Below, one piece after another: positions 22,720 through 34,139 of a DNA stretch of 64,000 bases. The position numbers were made by a program, and so were the translations under genes. The stretch is from contig CM068367.1 of NCBI GenBank assembly GCA_034769895.1, positions 1,317,719,046-1,317,783,045 on the forward strand, in the 5' to 3' direction. The notes under the pieces are model-generated. The model saw only the letters and a program-made list of their open reading frames with translations, had not been told where the DNA came from and searched no databases. This DNA is from Magicicada septendecula (taxonomy: Eukaryota; Arthropoda; Insecta; Hemiptera; Cicadidae). The stretch's first letter is position 1. Each line of letters starts with the position of its first letter.

Positions 22720-23435
22720 ACACGGCATATGCAAGGTGCTGCCTGTTCCACCTTCAAATATCCTCTACCAATCTCTTCCTGGCCTACTCATACACCTGTG
22801 TCCTATAGGTTTATGTTTTCAGACTTGTTTGGCCAGTCTGGAATCCGAGATTCTCTTTAAGTGTTTTTTCCACCGTTGTTTATAATTTTTTAATTTTTCA
22901 TTCAAGTTAAAACTTGTAACTCTTCTCTTATGACCCCATTCTTTGTACGGTCAAGTTTAGAACACCTTTTAACTCCTCTTAAGAACGCCACTTCCGAGGC
23001 CTGTATTTTACTGTCTTGTTTCTTGGTTGTTGCCCATAATTCACACTCGTAGGGCAATACAGGGACTGCCATAACTTTGTAAAACTTTAATTTCTTATCT
23101 CGAGGTACTTTGTTTCTAAAAATACGGTTGATTGTCCCACAGGTCATCTGGAATTTAATATCAATATCATAATTCCTATTATAGCCAGTATCATTTTCCA
23201 AATAATTTAAATGGCTCACCAGTTTTAGAATTTGATAATTAATAACTATTTTTGTTCTTATCAGTTCCTTGCCTCGAAATGCCATTAACATTTTTTTTAT
23301 AGTAAGATTTTTATATTGGTATAACGTAACTATTTTTAAATACCCAGAACAAAATGAATGTCTCTTTACATTATGCTTGTTAAAAAAAGAGTTTAAAATA
23401 TTCATGTAGTGACAAGAGGTAATGGGAAGAAACAA
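22720..23435 (-). pseudogene. LINE fragment, minus strand
   Basis: An open minus-strand frame of 177 codons (22902-23435) contains KELIRTKIVINYQILKLVSH, LNYLENDTGYN, TCGTINRIF, KLKFYKVMAVPVLPYECELW and SKIQASEVAFLRGVKRCSKL, the post-RT region of a LINE ORF. It continues in broken frames to ~22730 with RISDSRLAKQV and GRD. It is related to the copies at 19505 and 40575. Confidence 0.8.
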
Positions 23436-23806
23436 AACTTAAGGTCTTAATTCAAATTTAAATTGCAGCTATATAATGTAAAGTAGAAACAGATTGTTTA
23501 TGATCGGTAACTGGGGTTACGTCAGACAGAAAGTGGCGCGGTAGTAATTGATTTACTGTGTCCGCAGCCTGTTCTCTCTTGATACACCTTTTCAAAATAA
23601 AATCTGATTCTATACATTTTTAAAACAATAATTTTATATCAAGTCTCTTGTTTCTCGGTGAATATTTTAAGCGTGTTTGTCAGTGGTTGTAGGTGTGAGA
23701 ATATGCACAAATTGCTTAAATGTAAAGCATAGCAAAAGAGTGCTGTAAATAAATATAATGTGTCATATACAGCGTGTAACGTAAACGTTGTCCTCACTAT
23801 ATGTAT

Positions 23807-24402
23807 TGTTACGACGGTCTACTGATCGTCGTATGGTACAGTGGAAAACAAAATACAAGACACCAATGAAGGTCACTAATCACCAGCTTTAATTATCACA
23901 ATTAAACAGTTTTTAATCAACAAGACAGTCTCTTACGACAAATCAAATAAAAATTGTTCACACACAATAAAAATGTCAACTAATATAAAACACAATTGTA
24001 TTACAATTGTCCCGTACAATTATAACACATAACACTTCGCCACAGTACTTCGAACCGCACTATGTAAATCGCCCGACAATAACTCTGAACTCTAAGCGGC
24101 AGGTATGGACTATTTATAGTCTGCAGGGTTCCATAATATGCGTTTTTAACAAACACGTGAAAATTCTAGACAATACTTTAGTGCGCCCATGGCAGAAACA
24201 CACACCGTTGGGCTAGTCAAGAAGCTTCTAGAACGACACCATCGAACGCACGAGACGTTCCGCATTACGTAATACTACCTCGCATGTCAAGCGTCACGTA
24301 CGCGTTCAGCTGCGGGAACAGCTGAGAAAAGAGTAGAACTACGTTCTCCAATGTACCAGAACTTTCCGTAATTGAGTAACACTTTTTCTGCATTACATAA
24401 CA
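23807..24402 (-). mobile_element. Solo LTR, copy B
   Basis: 596 bp, beginning TGTTACGACGGTC and ending ATAACA on the plus strand; in its own orientation it starts TGTTATGTAATG and ends CGTAACA. It matches copy A in the TATA region, the CAATTGTAATACAATTG palindrome and the 3' terminal block. It is flanked by a perfect 4-bp duplication GTAT (23803-23806 and 24403-24406), which fixes both ends. It sits inside the left TIR of the mariner-like element. Confidence 0.9.
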
Positions 24403-24779
24403 GTATTATGAATCTACGCATCAATATAAGAAAAAAAAGTTGCTATAAACAGCTGCATGGTAACTAAGATAGCATTAGATTTGAATGATTTGTTTTTATT
24501 TGTTTTAATTAGAAAATAAACAACTCTGTGATAAGTAGATTGGTTATTCCATTGTTAGGTATTTCAACAAGTGTACAATTTTACCCTATCCATCTGTGTT
24601 TTAAATCATTTTTGAAACGTCACGGTCATACTGTCAGTACGGTCAGCTAAATTATTGAACAGTTTATTGTGAACACAACGACAACTTGTTTATTCAAATC
24701 CACAACAAATAACCATGTTATGGCGGAAAACGGACGACTCTGTTAGAACAAGTAGGAAGTGTTTAATATGAGTTTTACC

Positions 24780-25930
24780 ACATTAGAATACTTAATAAAT
24801 GTTCAAAGTGCCCTCCATTGTTTTCAACACATATCTGTTTGTTGGCAATTTTCAATAATTACTTGCGGTAAATCCTCAATATTTTAAAATGTTAAAACGT
24901 TGTGTTACGGATTTTTCTTATATCCTCTTTCTATCTAATTATAATTTGTATGAATATATTATTGTTAACAATTCGAAAAACTCGAATAGACTGTTTCATA
25001 TAGTTTGGAATCATTTAACATACAAACTAATTTATACAAATTTATATATACTAAGATGACATTTTGGAATGTGACCACACACAGAGTAAATCGATTAAAT
25101 CTATAATTTGTCCACTTACGACATGTGTATTGGTGCATCACAACACACCTTGAAGGTAGTCGATAAACTGTGGTTTTAAGGTACCCCTATAGATAAAAAT
25201 ATAATGGATTTAGATCACTTAGATCATGTGGTCTAGCAGGCTATGCCAGTCTACTCTTCACCATAACATTCACCTAAAAAACGACGTACAATGTAATAAA
25301 AATGTGTGCTCAAGCACCATTATGCACATCGACAGTTAGATATCTTATGGCTAGTGGAACCTCTACAATGTAGTTTTTAAAAAAATCAAGATAATTGTGG
25401 TCATTATGTCTTGGAAAAAACAAAACAAAACAAAACAAAAACACAGGAACAATCAAGAAGTCACCAGTGATATCTGCCAAACATTGACAGAAAAGAAGAC
25501 TGCTGGAATCTAAACTGGAATATGTGGTAAGGGTTTCCTTTTAGTCAGAAACGATTATTATGGACATTAATATTTTAATTTCTTGTAAAACGTGCTTCGT
25601 CAGTAAATATGACAGAGACTATATTTGCGGTCGAATTGCAATTTTGTGGAGAAACTAAAATAAAATGCTTGCCTCTGTTCATGTACATCTTTCTTTGTAG
25701 ATGGCAAGGTTTTAGTTAGTTGTCGGCTGTGTAAAATCCTGAATAGTCATGTGATCCACACCTTCAACCATAGGACTTCTTGTAACTGACTTTAGGATGT
25801 TCTCCATTTGTGTTCAGTACTATTTCTTTCTTGTTCTAAAAGGTCTACCTCTACCAACGGTTCGGGAAAAAGATCGAGTTTCTTTTAACTAATTTTTTCT
25901 CTTACCAAGCTTTTTTCTTACTCGGCACGT
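24780..25930 (-). pseudogene. mariner-like transposase fossil
   Basis: Minus-strand conceptual translation shows YTADN*LKPCHLQRKMY (HTH-to-catalytic linker), VIFTDEARFTRN with the first catalytic Asp, NVHNNR, FSVNVWAGITGDFLIGP-like sequence, DFFKNYIVEVPLAIR, VDVHNGAxAHF (second catalytic Asp mutated or displaced), WPARPHDLSDLNPLYFYL and GYLKTTVY. After the inserted repeat comes a C-terminus VLKTMEGTLNIY, equivalent to the NGGHFEHLL end common in this insect family. Many stops and frameshifts. It belongs to the host element 23770-26743. Confidence 0.75.
24901..25160. mobile_element. Short dispersed repeat (MITE-like), copy 1
   Basis: About 250 bp starting TGTGTTACGG and running to CATCACAACACA, so the outermost 6 bp are inverted. 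The same sequence with scattered differences is at 29434-29695. It separates two parts of the mariner-like transposase and is therefore a later insertion. The exact right border is uncertain because both copies share ~13 more bases. Confidence 0.65.
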
Positions 25931-26744
25931 TTTGGTTGGAAACGCGTTCAGAGTAAAGTTGCCGTGTGCCCTTACAGTTCTGGTTTGAATTTAAAAAGTC
26001 TTTAAGAAAAGTTACTGAGAATATTATTTATTAAACTACACGTGTTACAACCGATTTCACTAAAGCAAACAGATGACTTAAAAATGGAAACAAGCCATTA
26101 ACATTTTCTATTCATTAAACAAAATTTAATTATTACTATTCAAAATATGATGTGAAAGTAGTTGTAATTAAATTTGTTAAAAGTTATTAATTTCATTGAA
26201 AATTGATTCTTTACTTTGTTATAAATTACTGTCGTTGAGTTAGTTTGAAAAAGACTGTAGTGGCTTTAAATACATTTTTCCTACACTGAAGGAATAGAAG
26301 CACAAAAAATAACTCAAATAGTCAGAACTTATGGGTAGGCTGTCATAACCCTGTGATTTGTCATAAGATTTAAACAACCAATATGCCATTGTATTCAGAA
26401 TAAAATTTTTAACATTTTACTTAATAAATTATAAGTTGACCGAAATAAAATTTACAGATCTATTAATGATAAAATAATTAGAGTGATCACTATTTTAAAA
26501 TTTGAATTCATAAAGAAATCATGATTTTTTATTTATTAAAGTGTATTGATGTAAACATGTGTGCCAGATTTCATTAAGATATCTCACTTGCATCTTGAGA
26601 TTTAAATATTTTTTAAAAAACACAAAATGGCGGTCAGTTATAAAACGAGACGTTCTTGGACCAATGTTTATAGAAACTCTTTCTTATATTCATGCATAGA
26701 CTCCAAACGTATATAGTAAGGACACCTTTTACGTTATACTCTGT

Positions 26745-27240
26745 ATAAAACTTGTATTTTGTGGTACCAATAATTTTTCTGCAAGTATTTTACAGCCTTA
26801 CACTACATTTTCTCGGAAGTTAAATGTTTTCCATCAGCTGAGGCAAACGTTTGGTCCTGATAATTCTTTTAGTTTGTTTATAATAAACGTATTTTTAATG
26901 CAGTATACACACAAATAAATATATTAATAAAAGTAACTGATGTGTGGAAATAAAAATTACTACAAGAATTTCGAGTCATTTTGACATTTATGAGTTTGGT
27001 AACTGCCCTTTTTAATGTTAATCGATGCGCACGACAAAAGAGAAGGTGGTAATTAGGAATCAGACAAAGTCACTGACTATGTAAGGCAACTGAAAAATAA
27101 GTATAAAGCTAGTTGAATAAAGTCAACGTTTAAGTACGAATAAGGAAAAGCCTATTATATAAACAAAAGGAGACGAAATATTGGCTCTGAAGATGTTGGA
27201 TACCTGAGAACGATTCAAAACCTGTGCGTGTTTACGCACC
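26745..27240. other. Unassigned AT-rich DNA
   Basis: No gene recognised. Confidence 0.5.
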
Positions 27241-27244
27241 CCCC

Positions 27245-27850
27245 CCCCCCACACACACACATAAGTTTCTACAGACTCAGCCGCCTCTCCGTCCCCAATT
27301 TCTAATTCTTTCTGCCCAAGCACATACTCTCTTCCAAGCATCGAGACAACATTGCTTCCTCCAAATCATACCTCCAGTGTTTTCGAGGTCTTCCCCGTCT
27401 TCGTTTTTCTGACGGTATCCATTCCATTATTCTCTTGGGCCATCTAGATTCGTCCTTTCCTTTAGTACGCCCAAACCAGATTAATTGTTTCTTCTCAATT
27501 TATTCCACTATATTTCTGTCCATTTCATTCTTTCTCTTACAACGTCATTCCTTACTCTTTCTGATCTTGGTATCCTACAACAATGTCTTGAGAACTTCAT
27601 TTCTGTCGTCATGAATTTATTTCTATTCGTTTTTGTCATATTCCATGTTTCGTCTCCGTAAATTATTATACTTTGAACATACTTGTGTACAGTATCGATT
27701 TCAAATGTTATTTGTAAACAAAAATTTCTTACTGTCTTGTTGAACAAGATGGAATTCAACTTCCTTATTACTTTTCTACCCTTATTTATTCTTTCTATTA
27801 CCTCGCCAATGTTATTTCACTGCTTGTTAAACGTAATATCTAAATATTTA
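27245..27850 (-). pseudogene. LINE fragment, minus strand
   Basis: The minus strand gives VQSIIIYGDETWNMT, KFMTTEMKFSRHCCRIPRSE, RVRNDVVRERM, then in another frame LIWFGRTKGKDESRWPKR, IMEWIPSEKRRRGRPRKHW and a final LGTERRL. This is the familiar LINE C-terminal order, with at least one frameshift at ~27500. A C run and AC repeat at 27241-27262 lies at its 3' end. Confidence 0.8.
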
Positions 27851-27970
27851 CAGGTGTTTTCCCTCTTTCAGATTTTTATTACTTAATTACATATTTTATT
27901 GATCTTTATTTCCTACTGCTATATATTACGATTTCTCCCAGTTTATTGGAAGGCTCGCAATGTGTTAATC

Positions 27971-28255
27971 TTTTTTTTTTTTTTTTTTTTGGTTTCCGAT
28001 GCCTATAATTTAAATTGTCCCGGTCTTCTGGAATAACTGTCTGATGTCGGCGAAATTCTGAGAACTATTACTGGGTTTTGGGTTTTAGCTTTCTAAAGGT
28101 TTTCTGATACAAGGTTGGAAGCCTTATGATCAAATCCCTATTCTTCGGAGGACTAAATCTCCCGCTTTTGTCAGCCCTGAGCCTACTTTCAGTGGAACTG
28201 ATTACCTCATTCTCCACAGGGTTGCTCTGGTTCTACCGGGGTTCGCACACTATGT
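27971..28255 (-). mobile_element. Retroposed segment with poly(A), minus strand
   Basis: On the minus strand about 285 bp of moderately GC-rich sequence ends in a perfect run of 20 A (T at 27971-27990). A 3' poly(A) implies retroposition. The body contains GCGAACCCCGGTAGAACCAG at one end, but no recognised coding region or RNA gene. A LINE 3' end or SINE is possible. I found no target duplication. Confidence 0.5.
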
Positions 28256-28320
28256 GTATGCATATATGCGTATTTGTTTTTACAAATAAATAAAAAGAAA
28301 CATTTAATAGGAAAGGAAAT

Positions 28321-28380
<60 letters not shown>
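28321..28380. repeat. (GA)n microsatellite
   Basis: About 28 uninterrupted GA dinucleotides. Confidence 0.95.
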
Positions 28381-28384
28381 CCTA

Positions 28385-29430
28385 TTGTAAGTCTGAGACT
28401 ACTAATTGGTTACCGATTGTCAGAGGCAATGAGATCAATAGGTGACAAAGCTGTATGAACGTGTGTGTCATTTCCAACGACTTCCGCTACTAAGGATTCT
28501 ACATGATTTCTGCTTTGCTTTTTGTAAAGATTTGAAATATGCAATTAAAAAAAGAATTTTATTTTTTGCGTTTGTATAGGATTAAATCAATTATTGCAAC
28601 AACTACAAATCAAATAAATCAAGAAACACAAAATCAATAGCAGTCTTACTTATTTTAGAAATTAAGTAATTTTAAAGTTACTGCACTCACAATCCTTTTA
28701 AGGTTATTGCATTTTTCTTAATTAGTTTAACCGAATTAATTTAATTTTATTTAAATACTTTTGTTTCTGAAGTAAAAACATCATTTTAATGATATTTTAT
28801 ACAAATAATAATACTGAAGAACGTTAGGTCTAACAGATTCCAAGCGACATAGTCAATTAAGAAGCACTCCAAAACTAGTGAGTAAAAACATCTACAGAAT
28901 AAGAGTCAACATGTTTCTGTACTTCTAAAAAGATCATTTTCTCCCAAGTCGTTTATTGCATAATGTACGTAGTTTACAGCGGTTTAAGTCATTATGAATA
29001 TTGTATATAAACTATGCAATTTTGTAGGCCTATTTGTCATAGTATATAACTATAACCGTGTTATCACTGATATTTACTTCATGATGAACATTACAATGAA
29101 TTCTTAAAGTAAAGACACACGGAAACGTTAAAATACGGCACGAGTTAACTTCACCCCAAGCAAGAATACGAACTGATAAAACAACTAACCGGAAAATTTA
29201 AAGAAAAAATTATATAAATAATGGGGATACAACGGCCATGGCGTCGCGACCCAAGGGAACAGAGTAGACGCTGGGTCATCCTCAACACTTTTATCAACTT
29301 GCACACTTTCCTTCCGTCGGTTTTGCAAAAAGTTATTTGTCCCTAAACACGTAATAAATAAGGGAAAATAGAAATGTCATTTGCGCAGCCAGCTCCCTTC
29401 TTGCTAAGCTGTCATGGAACCGACACAATT
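28385..29430. other. Unassigned AT-rich DNA
   Basis: No gene recognised. Confidence 0.5.
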
Positions 29431-29433
29431 TAT

Positions 29434-29695
29434 TGTGTTATGGATTTTTCTCGTATCATCTTTTTATCCAATTCTAATATGTATGAATATATTATTGTTA
29501 ACAATTTGACAAAATCGAATAGACTGTTTCACATAGCTTGGGATTATATAACATGCAAAATAATTTATACAAATTTATAAATTTTTTTATGTGTGTGACG
29601 TGAACCACACACAGAGTAACTCGATTAAATCTATAATTTGTCAACTTACGACATACGTCTCTGTATTGTGCATCACAACACACCTTGATGGTAGT
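29434..29695. mobile_element. Short dispersed repeat (MITE-like), copy 2
   Basis: Matches 24901-25160 over its whole length (for example GTATGAATATATTATTGTTA, AATAGACTGTTTCA and TTACGACAT). The ends are TGTGTTATGG and CATCACAACACA. Confidence 0.7.
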
Positions 29696-29699
29696 TATA

Positions 29700-30900
29700 T
29701 AAATATAATTACAGTATTGAATAAATCGACTACTACTTATTATGAACATGATAGCGAAAGAAGAGGGCATTCTTAAGACACAACATGTCTCTGGACTGAT
29801 ACGCAAGAGTGCTAAAAAATAGTCATAATTAGTATTAGGCATTAATTAGGCAGATGAGATAAAAGAGAAAGAAGAAGGAATTCATTACTGCTACATAACA
29901 CGGTTTTTGTAATGATAGATTAATTATGCGCTTGGTAAGGTAATGATCATTATCATTTGCATGTGCGTCTTAAAAAACGGTTTAAGACAAGTCTACACGT
30001 CCGTGCAATTAATTGTCATAATCAATTTCTCTACAAAAATTGTATGATGCCTTTTGTATTCTACAAGAGTTGTAATCAAAGAAAACATTTAAAAATCTCC
30101 TTGCTATGTCAATACAAATAAATCTAGTTCTGTTTTGGTACACCTACCTGCACATGTTGTTGCCCTAAAGCTACTTTGCACTTGTAAATGTGATAATCTA
30201 AAATATTTGCCTGTTTAGACAGCTTTTATTAATCGGTTGCAAACTGTTATATGGAAAGTGCACAAGTACAGCCTTCTATATCTATAATAAAAAATTAACT
30301 TTTTGTATGAAAGTAGTATCTTTTCATTGCACGTTTTATCATTACAAACAACAAGTACTCTTTATTTTTCGTTCAGTGCTTATTGTGCACTTTCAAATCT
30401 ATGTTGTCCTTCATTTTAATTCAGAATCTATAAAAAAAAAAAGTTGTTGATGAAGACCGCAGAGAGCTTGCAAACGCCTCCAAACAGAAGAATACTGCAT
30501 GTTTATTTCTTGTTTTTTTTTTTGTACTAAAATACAAGTGAACTCCCTGAGCGGCAGAACTCGCTCACAGTTTTGAACGAAATACAATTATTGTCAGATA
30601 CATTTTGTATTAGATAATTTTTAATCATAAAAAAAAATTTAAAAACCTGATTCCTTAATTTGTTTGTAAAATAACAATTACAAAGCAGACAATAATACAA
30701 TAAACACAAAAAATTTCAACTACTGCATTAGTTTTTTAGTTCATTTTATTATGAAAATGGATTCATGACAAACAATTTAGTCTTAGCTTTTAGGTTTTTG
30801 CATCTTTCCATAGATATCTCTAGGGTTATCATATTTCACATATATATATAACTGGTGTAAAAATGTATAATTTTTGCATAAAGTTAAAAGTTTTTCAGTT
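29700..30900. other. Unassigned AT-rich DNA
   Basis: No gene or repeat recognised. Confidence 0.5.
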
Positions 30901-30914
30901 ACACACTACATTCG

Positions 30915-31290
30915 GAGTTGGTTAAAAATTCCCTTTAGTCGTGGACTCGGCATAGATTTTTACAATTTTTGAAAATGTTTATACCTTCTTTCGAGCCTGT
31001 TGCTCGGTAATTTGAAAATTCTAGAACTGATATTCAGGTTTTAGTTAAAATTGTGTTTAATTTGATATGCGGCTTAGATTTTTTTCAAACTTTTGTACAT
31101 TTTTTGGGCTTAGGTTTCTGAAAATTCAGACTGTGGTTAAATTGCTCTTTAATTTGATATCCTTCAAGAAATGTTGCCTTTTTTTCAAAATTTTGGGTCT
31201 CCAAATTTTTAAATTTCAGAAACTAAATCTAAGCATAATCAAGCCTTGCTTAAAATTGTTTTTAACTTGATATTCTATACGAATTTTTGC
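30915..31290. repeat. Degenerate tandem repeat, ~90-110 bp period
   Basis: The phrase TTAAAATTG-TTTAATTTGATAT recurs in diverged form at about 31047, 31136 and 31248, and more weakly at 30922, each followed by a T-rich stretch. These look like old tandem units. The following ~150 bp (CGTTGACGCTTTCAAAAGTT) resembles an insect transposon 3' end, but is not assigned. Confidence 0.5.
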
Positions 31291-31566
31291 ATTTTTTCAC
31301 AATTTTCCCCCTTGCCTTTTGTTTTTCGGTGGATCAACCCAAGAAACAATAGGGTTATGTGGACTACTCGTAAAGGTTTGGATCCGCATGCCAAGATTTT
31401 ATGAAAATCCGTTGACGCTTTCAAAAGTTATTGCGAGACATTCCTCAAATTGAAGACAGTTAGATGGACGAACAAAGGCAGAGATATACAGACAGGCAGA
31501 AATGCCAAATGGTCAAGTTAAAGTTGAGAGCTTGCATCGTTCGTTCAATACACGTTGGGAAAAGAA

Positions 31567-31570
31567 ACAC

Positions 31571-31641
<71 letters not shown>

Positions 31642-31642
31642 C

Positions 31643-31680
<38 letters not shown>

Positions 31681-31692
31681 GCGCGCGCGCAG
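31567..31692. repeat. (AC)n(TC)n(GC)n compound microsatellite
   Basis: AC repeats pass into TC repeats with GTCTGTC interruptions, then a short CGCG run. Confidence 0.95.
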
Positions 31693-32000
31693 ACTTATAG
31701 CGTATGTTGGTAGTAACGACATTTTGTACAAAAATTACTGTATACTCAAGTTATTCTTCTTATTCCATCCGACTGAGCACAACACGTATAAGCGTAGTAG
31801 TCTGGCCTGTTTCTGGAGTAAAAAAATATGTGTAGGAATATATAGGTAAACTGAAACATATTATATATAAAAAATTAGATTCCTTTAAGTTTTAATATTA
31901 GATCTATTAGGATAAACGTTAATAGTATGATAAACGGAAAAAAGTTGTGGTGACCGTAAATTTGATGATAAATGAAATATATTACGTATCTAGGATAAAG

Positions 32001-32003
<3 letters not shown>

Positions 32004-32042
<39 letters not shown>
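32004..32042. repeat. (GT)n microsatellite
   Basis: About 19 GT dinucleotides. Confidence 0.95.
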
Positions 32043-32046
<4 letters not shown>

Positions 32047-32329
32047 ATATTGCAAGGTAACAGGTTGTAAGCCGAACCAGACTTGCAGAAAAGAATGCTC
32101 CATTAGTGATTTACACTAATTTATTGTCCTTTTTTTACAGTAGTTTGTGTTTAAATGTTTTTTTTGTTAACTCAAACAATTAAAACTTTATCTGTTCAAA
32201 TACGTCTTTCAAAATATAATTTAAATACATGTCTTCTTTAATTTAAAACAATGATAAAATTTTAAAGTTCAACAAGTTCTTTTTTCTTTTGAAAGCTGTG
32301 TATAATTGAACAAATTTAGTTTAAATTTT

Positions 32330-32690
32330 GCTTTCCTGCTTTGTCGTCTTCGTTGTCGTCCCGGTCGAAGATCTCGGTCCCGGTCTCCAGCGACCCGTCG
32401 TCCGCGTTCCACGTTCCAGCCACCGCCTCCAGGAACTGCCTCGCTCTAGGTGTCCGTTTCAGTCGCCACGAAGGTCAGGAACGGTAGTAGAATATCTCTT
32501 ACACCGTGGTTGTTCCCTGCCGACACTCGCTGCTTCCTCGACTCCACGGGCCCCAAGGACTGCCTGGAATGGATGTTGGACTGAACGATGACTACTGCGA
32601 CTGCTCTCGCTGAGTGCTATATGAAGACTACTTTGAAGACTGCTGTACAATGAAGCTGCAACGATACAATGTGGCGTCATCCACTACCTG
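32330..32690. other. GC-rich island of unknown origin
   Basis: About 360 bp with clearly higher GC and many CpG than the AT-rich surroundings. An 87-codon frame at 32328-32591 is arginine- and proline-rich with no recognised domain. Frames on both strands look alike in quality, so coding is not supported. It could be part of an unrecognised element or a host exon or UTR. Confidence 0.4.
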
Positions 32691-32699
32691 CGCACAGAC

Positions 32700-33059
32700 G
32701 CATTTCCAGTACATACATTCCATGCTATATTAGAGAACAAGTCACGTGCAGCAAATTGTACATCCGTCTTCTCGATTTTTCTAGAACACGTTTCACTATA
32801 TATGAATAAATTACTTTAACCTTCTTTTAGATACGCGCACCACACAACACTTCGCTCAAATATAAAACTATAGCTTCATAGTCTTTATAACGACTTATTA
32901 CTAATTTATGCAATTATTCTTAATTTTTAGCAATATTCTTACTTTCAAACATACCCCAATTGTCCTGGACACTCGTTACAGCAGGTCATAATTATGTTCT
33001 ACACATTCACGTATAGTGTCACATTGCCTGTCACATTGCAATATATATATAAAGGATAT
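32700..33059. other. Unassigned AT-rich DNA
   Basis: No gene or repeat recognised. Confidence 0.4.
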
Positions 33060-33530
33060 ATTAAGTTTTAATTTTAAGGAAAACGTATTATTTGATACTA
33101 ACATTTTTAAACACTTAATTTACTTTATTACTTTACTTTACTTTACTTTATTACTTTGTATGTTTTGTTAAAATTGGGTTACTTCGTGATGCTGGCTTAT
33201 TTCACGCAGTGGTGGTTAATCATTTAATACGTAATAAAAAAATTAGCGCTCGCGATCTAGATAGCACTGCGGTGAGAATTGTGGTGGAAACTATAACGTC
33301 AACAGCCAGCAGTGGAGGTCTCGCCGCTAAATAATGCATAAACTGTTTTAGTGATTTTATTTTATAGTTGAAGATAGTATTTGGCACCCTTTGTTACTCT
33401 GGGCTGTGAACAATTGAGCGGAAGTAATCGACTGTAACAAGTGGGTAACAGCCAAACGGTCTACACTGCTAAATGTTGAATTAAAACGTTAAAAGAATTC
33501 AAATTAGTCACGCTTCAGAAAAAAGTTAAT
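33060..33530 (+). repeat. Dispersed repeat, short copy (partner at 9090-10330)
   Basis: Shares the TTTTTAAACACTT block and the longer GTTTTAGTGATTTTATTTT ... CAATTGAGCGGAA ... TGTAACAAGTGG block with 9090-10330, but lacks most of the middle. A TTACT-repeat stretch at 33125-33160 lies inside. Confidence 0.55.
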
Positions 33531-33544
33531 GCAAATTACTTTTA

Positions 33545-34130
33545 AGTGATTTTGAAGCCTTCTTCTTCACTTCTCGGCGTAGGTAGAAAGTATATGTTGC
33601 GTCTTCACAGTATATCTCGCCATCTTGCTCTTAGTCTTCCTACATCCCTTGTTCCAAAGGGTGTAAACCTATATGCTACTTTAGTAGCCATCTATCCTCA
33701 TTTCTGTCCAGATGTTACGAACATTCCAGGCGATATTTGTGAATTGTACGGTTTATGAACAATACTTTAGCTTATTCCTAATATCCTCATTACGTAAACG
33801 TTTTCCTTCGTACAACCCTTTGTTCGTCTCACAAAACTCATTTCTGAACTTTGAATTTGGTTTATAATCTTTCTTGTAGGCCACTGTTTTATAAACTTTA
33901 ATCCTTATTTCTTTCCTTGTTTTATTCTTTAGTGTTCTATGTACAATGATACACATTATCTGAAACTTCGGTAATTTTGTACAGACATCTCGTCCTGTTT
34001 CATTCCCAATACCGATAATACAGCCTAGATAATTAAACTCGGAGACTTATTCAGAAAATGTTCTCTTAAGACAATTTTTGATCTGACTGGGTACTTTCTT
34101 CAGAAAACCACGATCTTTGTTTTCTCCTTA
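33545..34130 (-). pseudogene. LINE fragment, minus strand
   Basis: The minus strand gives LGCIIGIGNETGRDVCTKL, IMCIIVHRTLKNKTRKEIRI, KVYKTVA, then after a deletion KRLRNEDIRNKLKY. A diverged YRFTPFGTRDVGRLRARWRD follows near 33620. This is the post-RT region and basic C-terminus of the LINE type common in this window. Heavily decayed. Confidence 0.7.
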
Positions 34131-34139
34131 GATATTTTG

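Larger units (their letters stand above)
23770..26743 (-). mobile_element. mariner-like DNA transposon carrying two insertions
   Basis: The left end reads CAGCGTGTAACGTAAA from 23770; the right end is its inverse (TTTTACGTTATACTCTG ending 26743). Both sides have TA outside. The terminal repeat continues for about 75 bp, but on the left it is split by solo LTR B. Blocks on both sides of that LTR (ACTATAT..., then AATCTACGCATCAATATAAG) match the uninterrupted right TIR (ACTATAT..., AGTCTATGCATGAATATAAG). A ~250-bp repeat interrupts the minus-strand transposase. Without insertions the element would be about 2.1 kb. Confidence 0.8.

Noticed and set aside
27190..27240. CTGAAGATG...TTCAAAACC as a further hammerhead motif
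   Set aside because: The GAAA core is CAAA/AAAA and no helix II forms. It may be a CpG-decayed copy, but cannot be supported.
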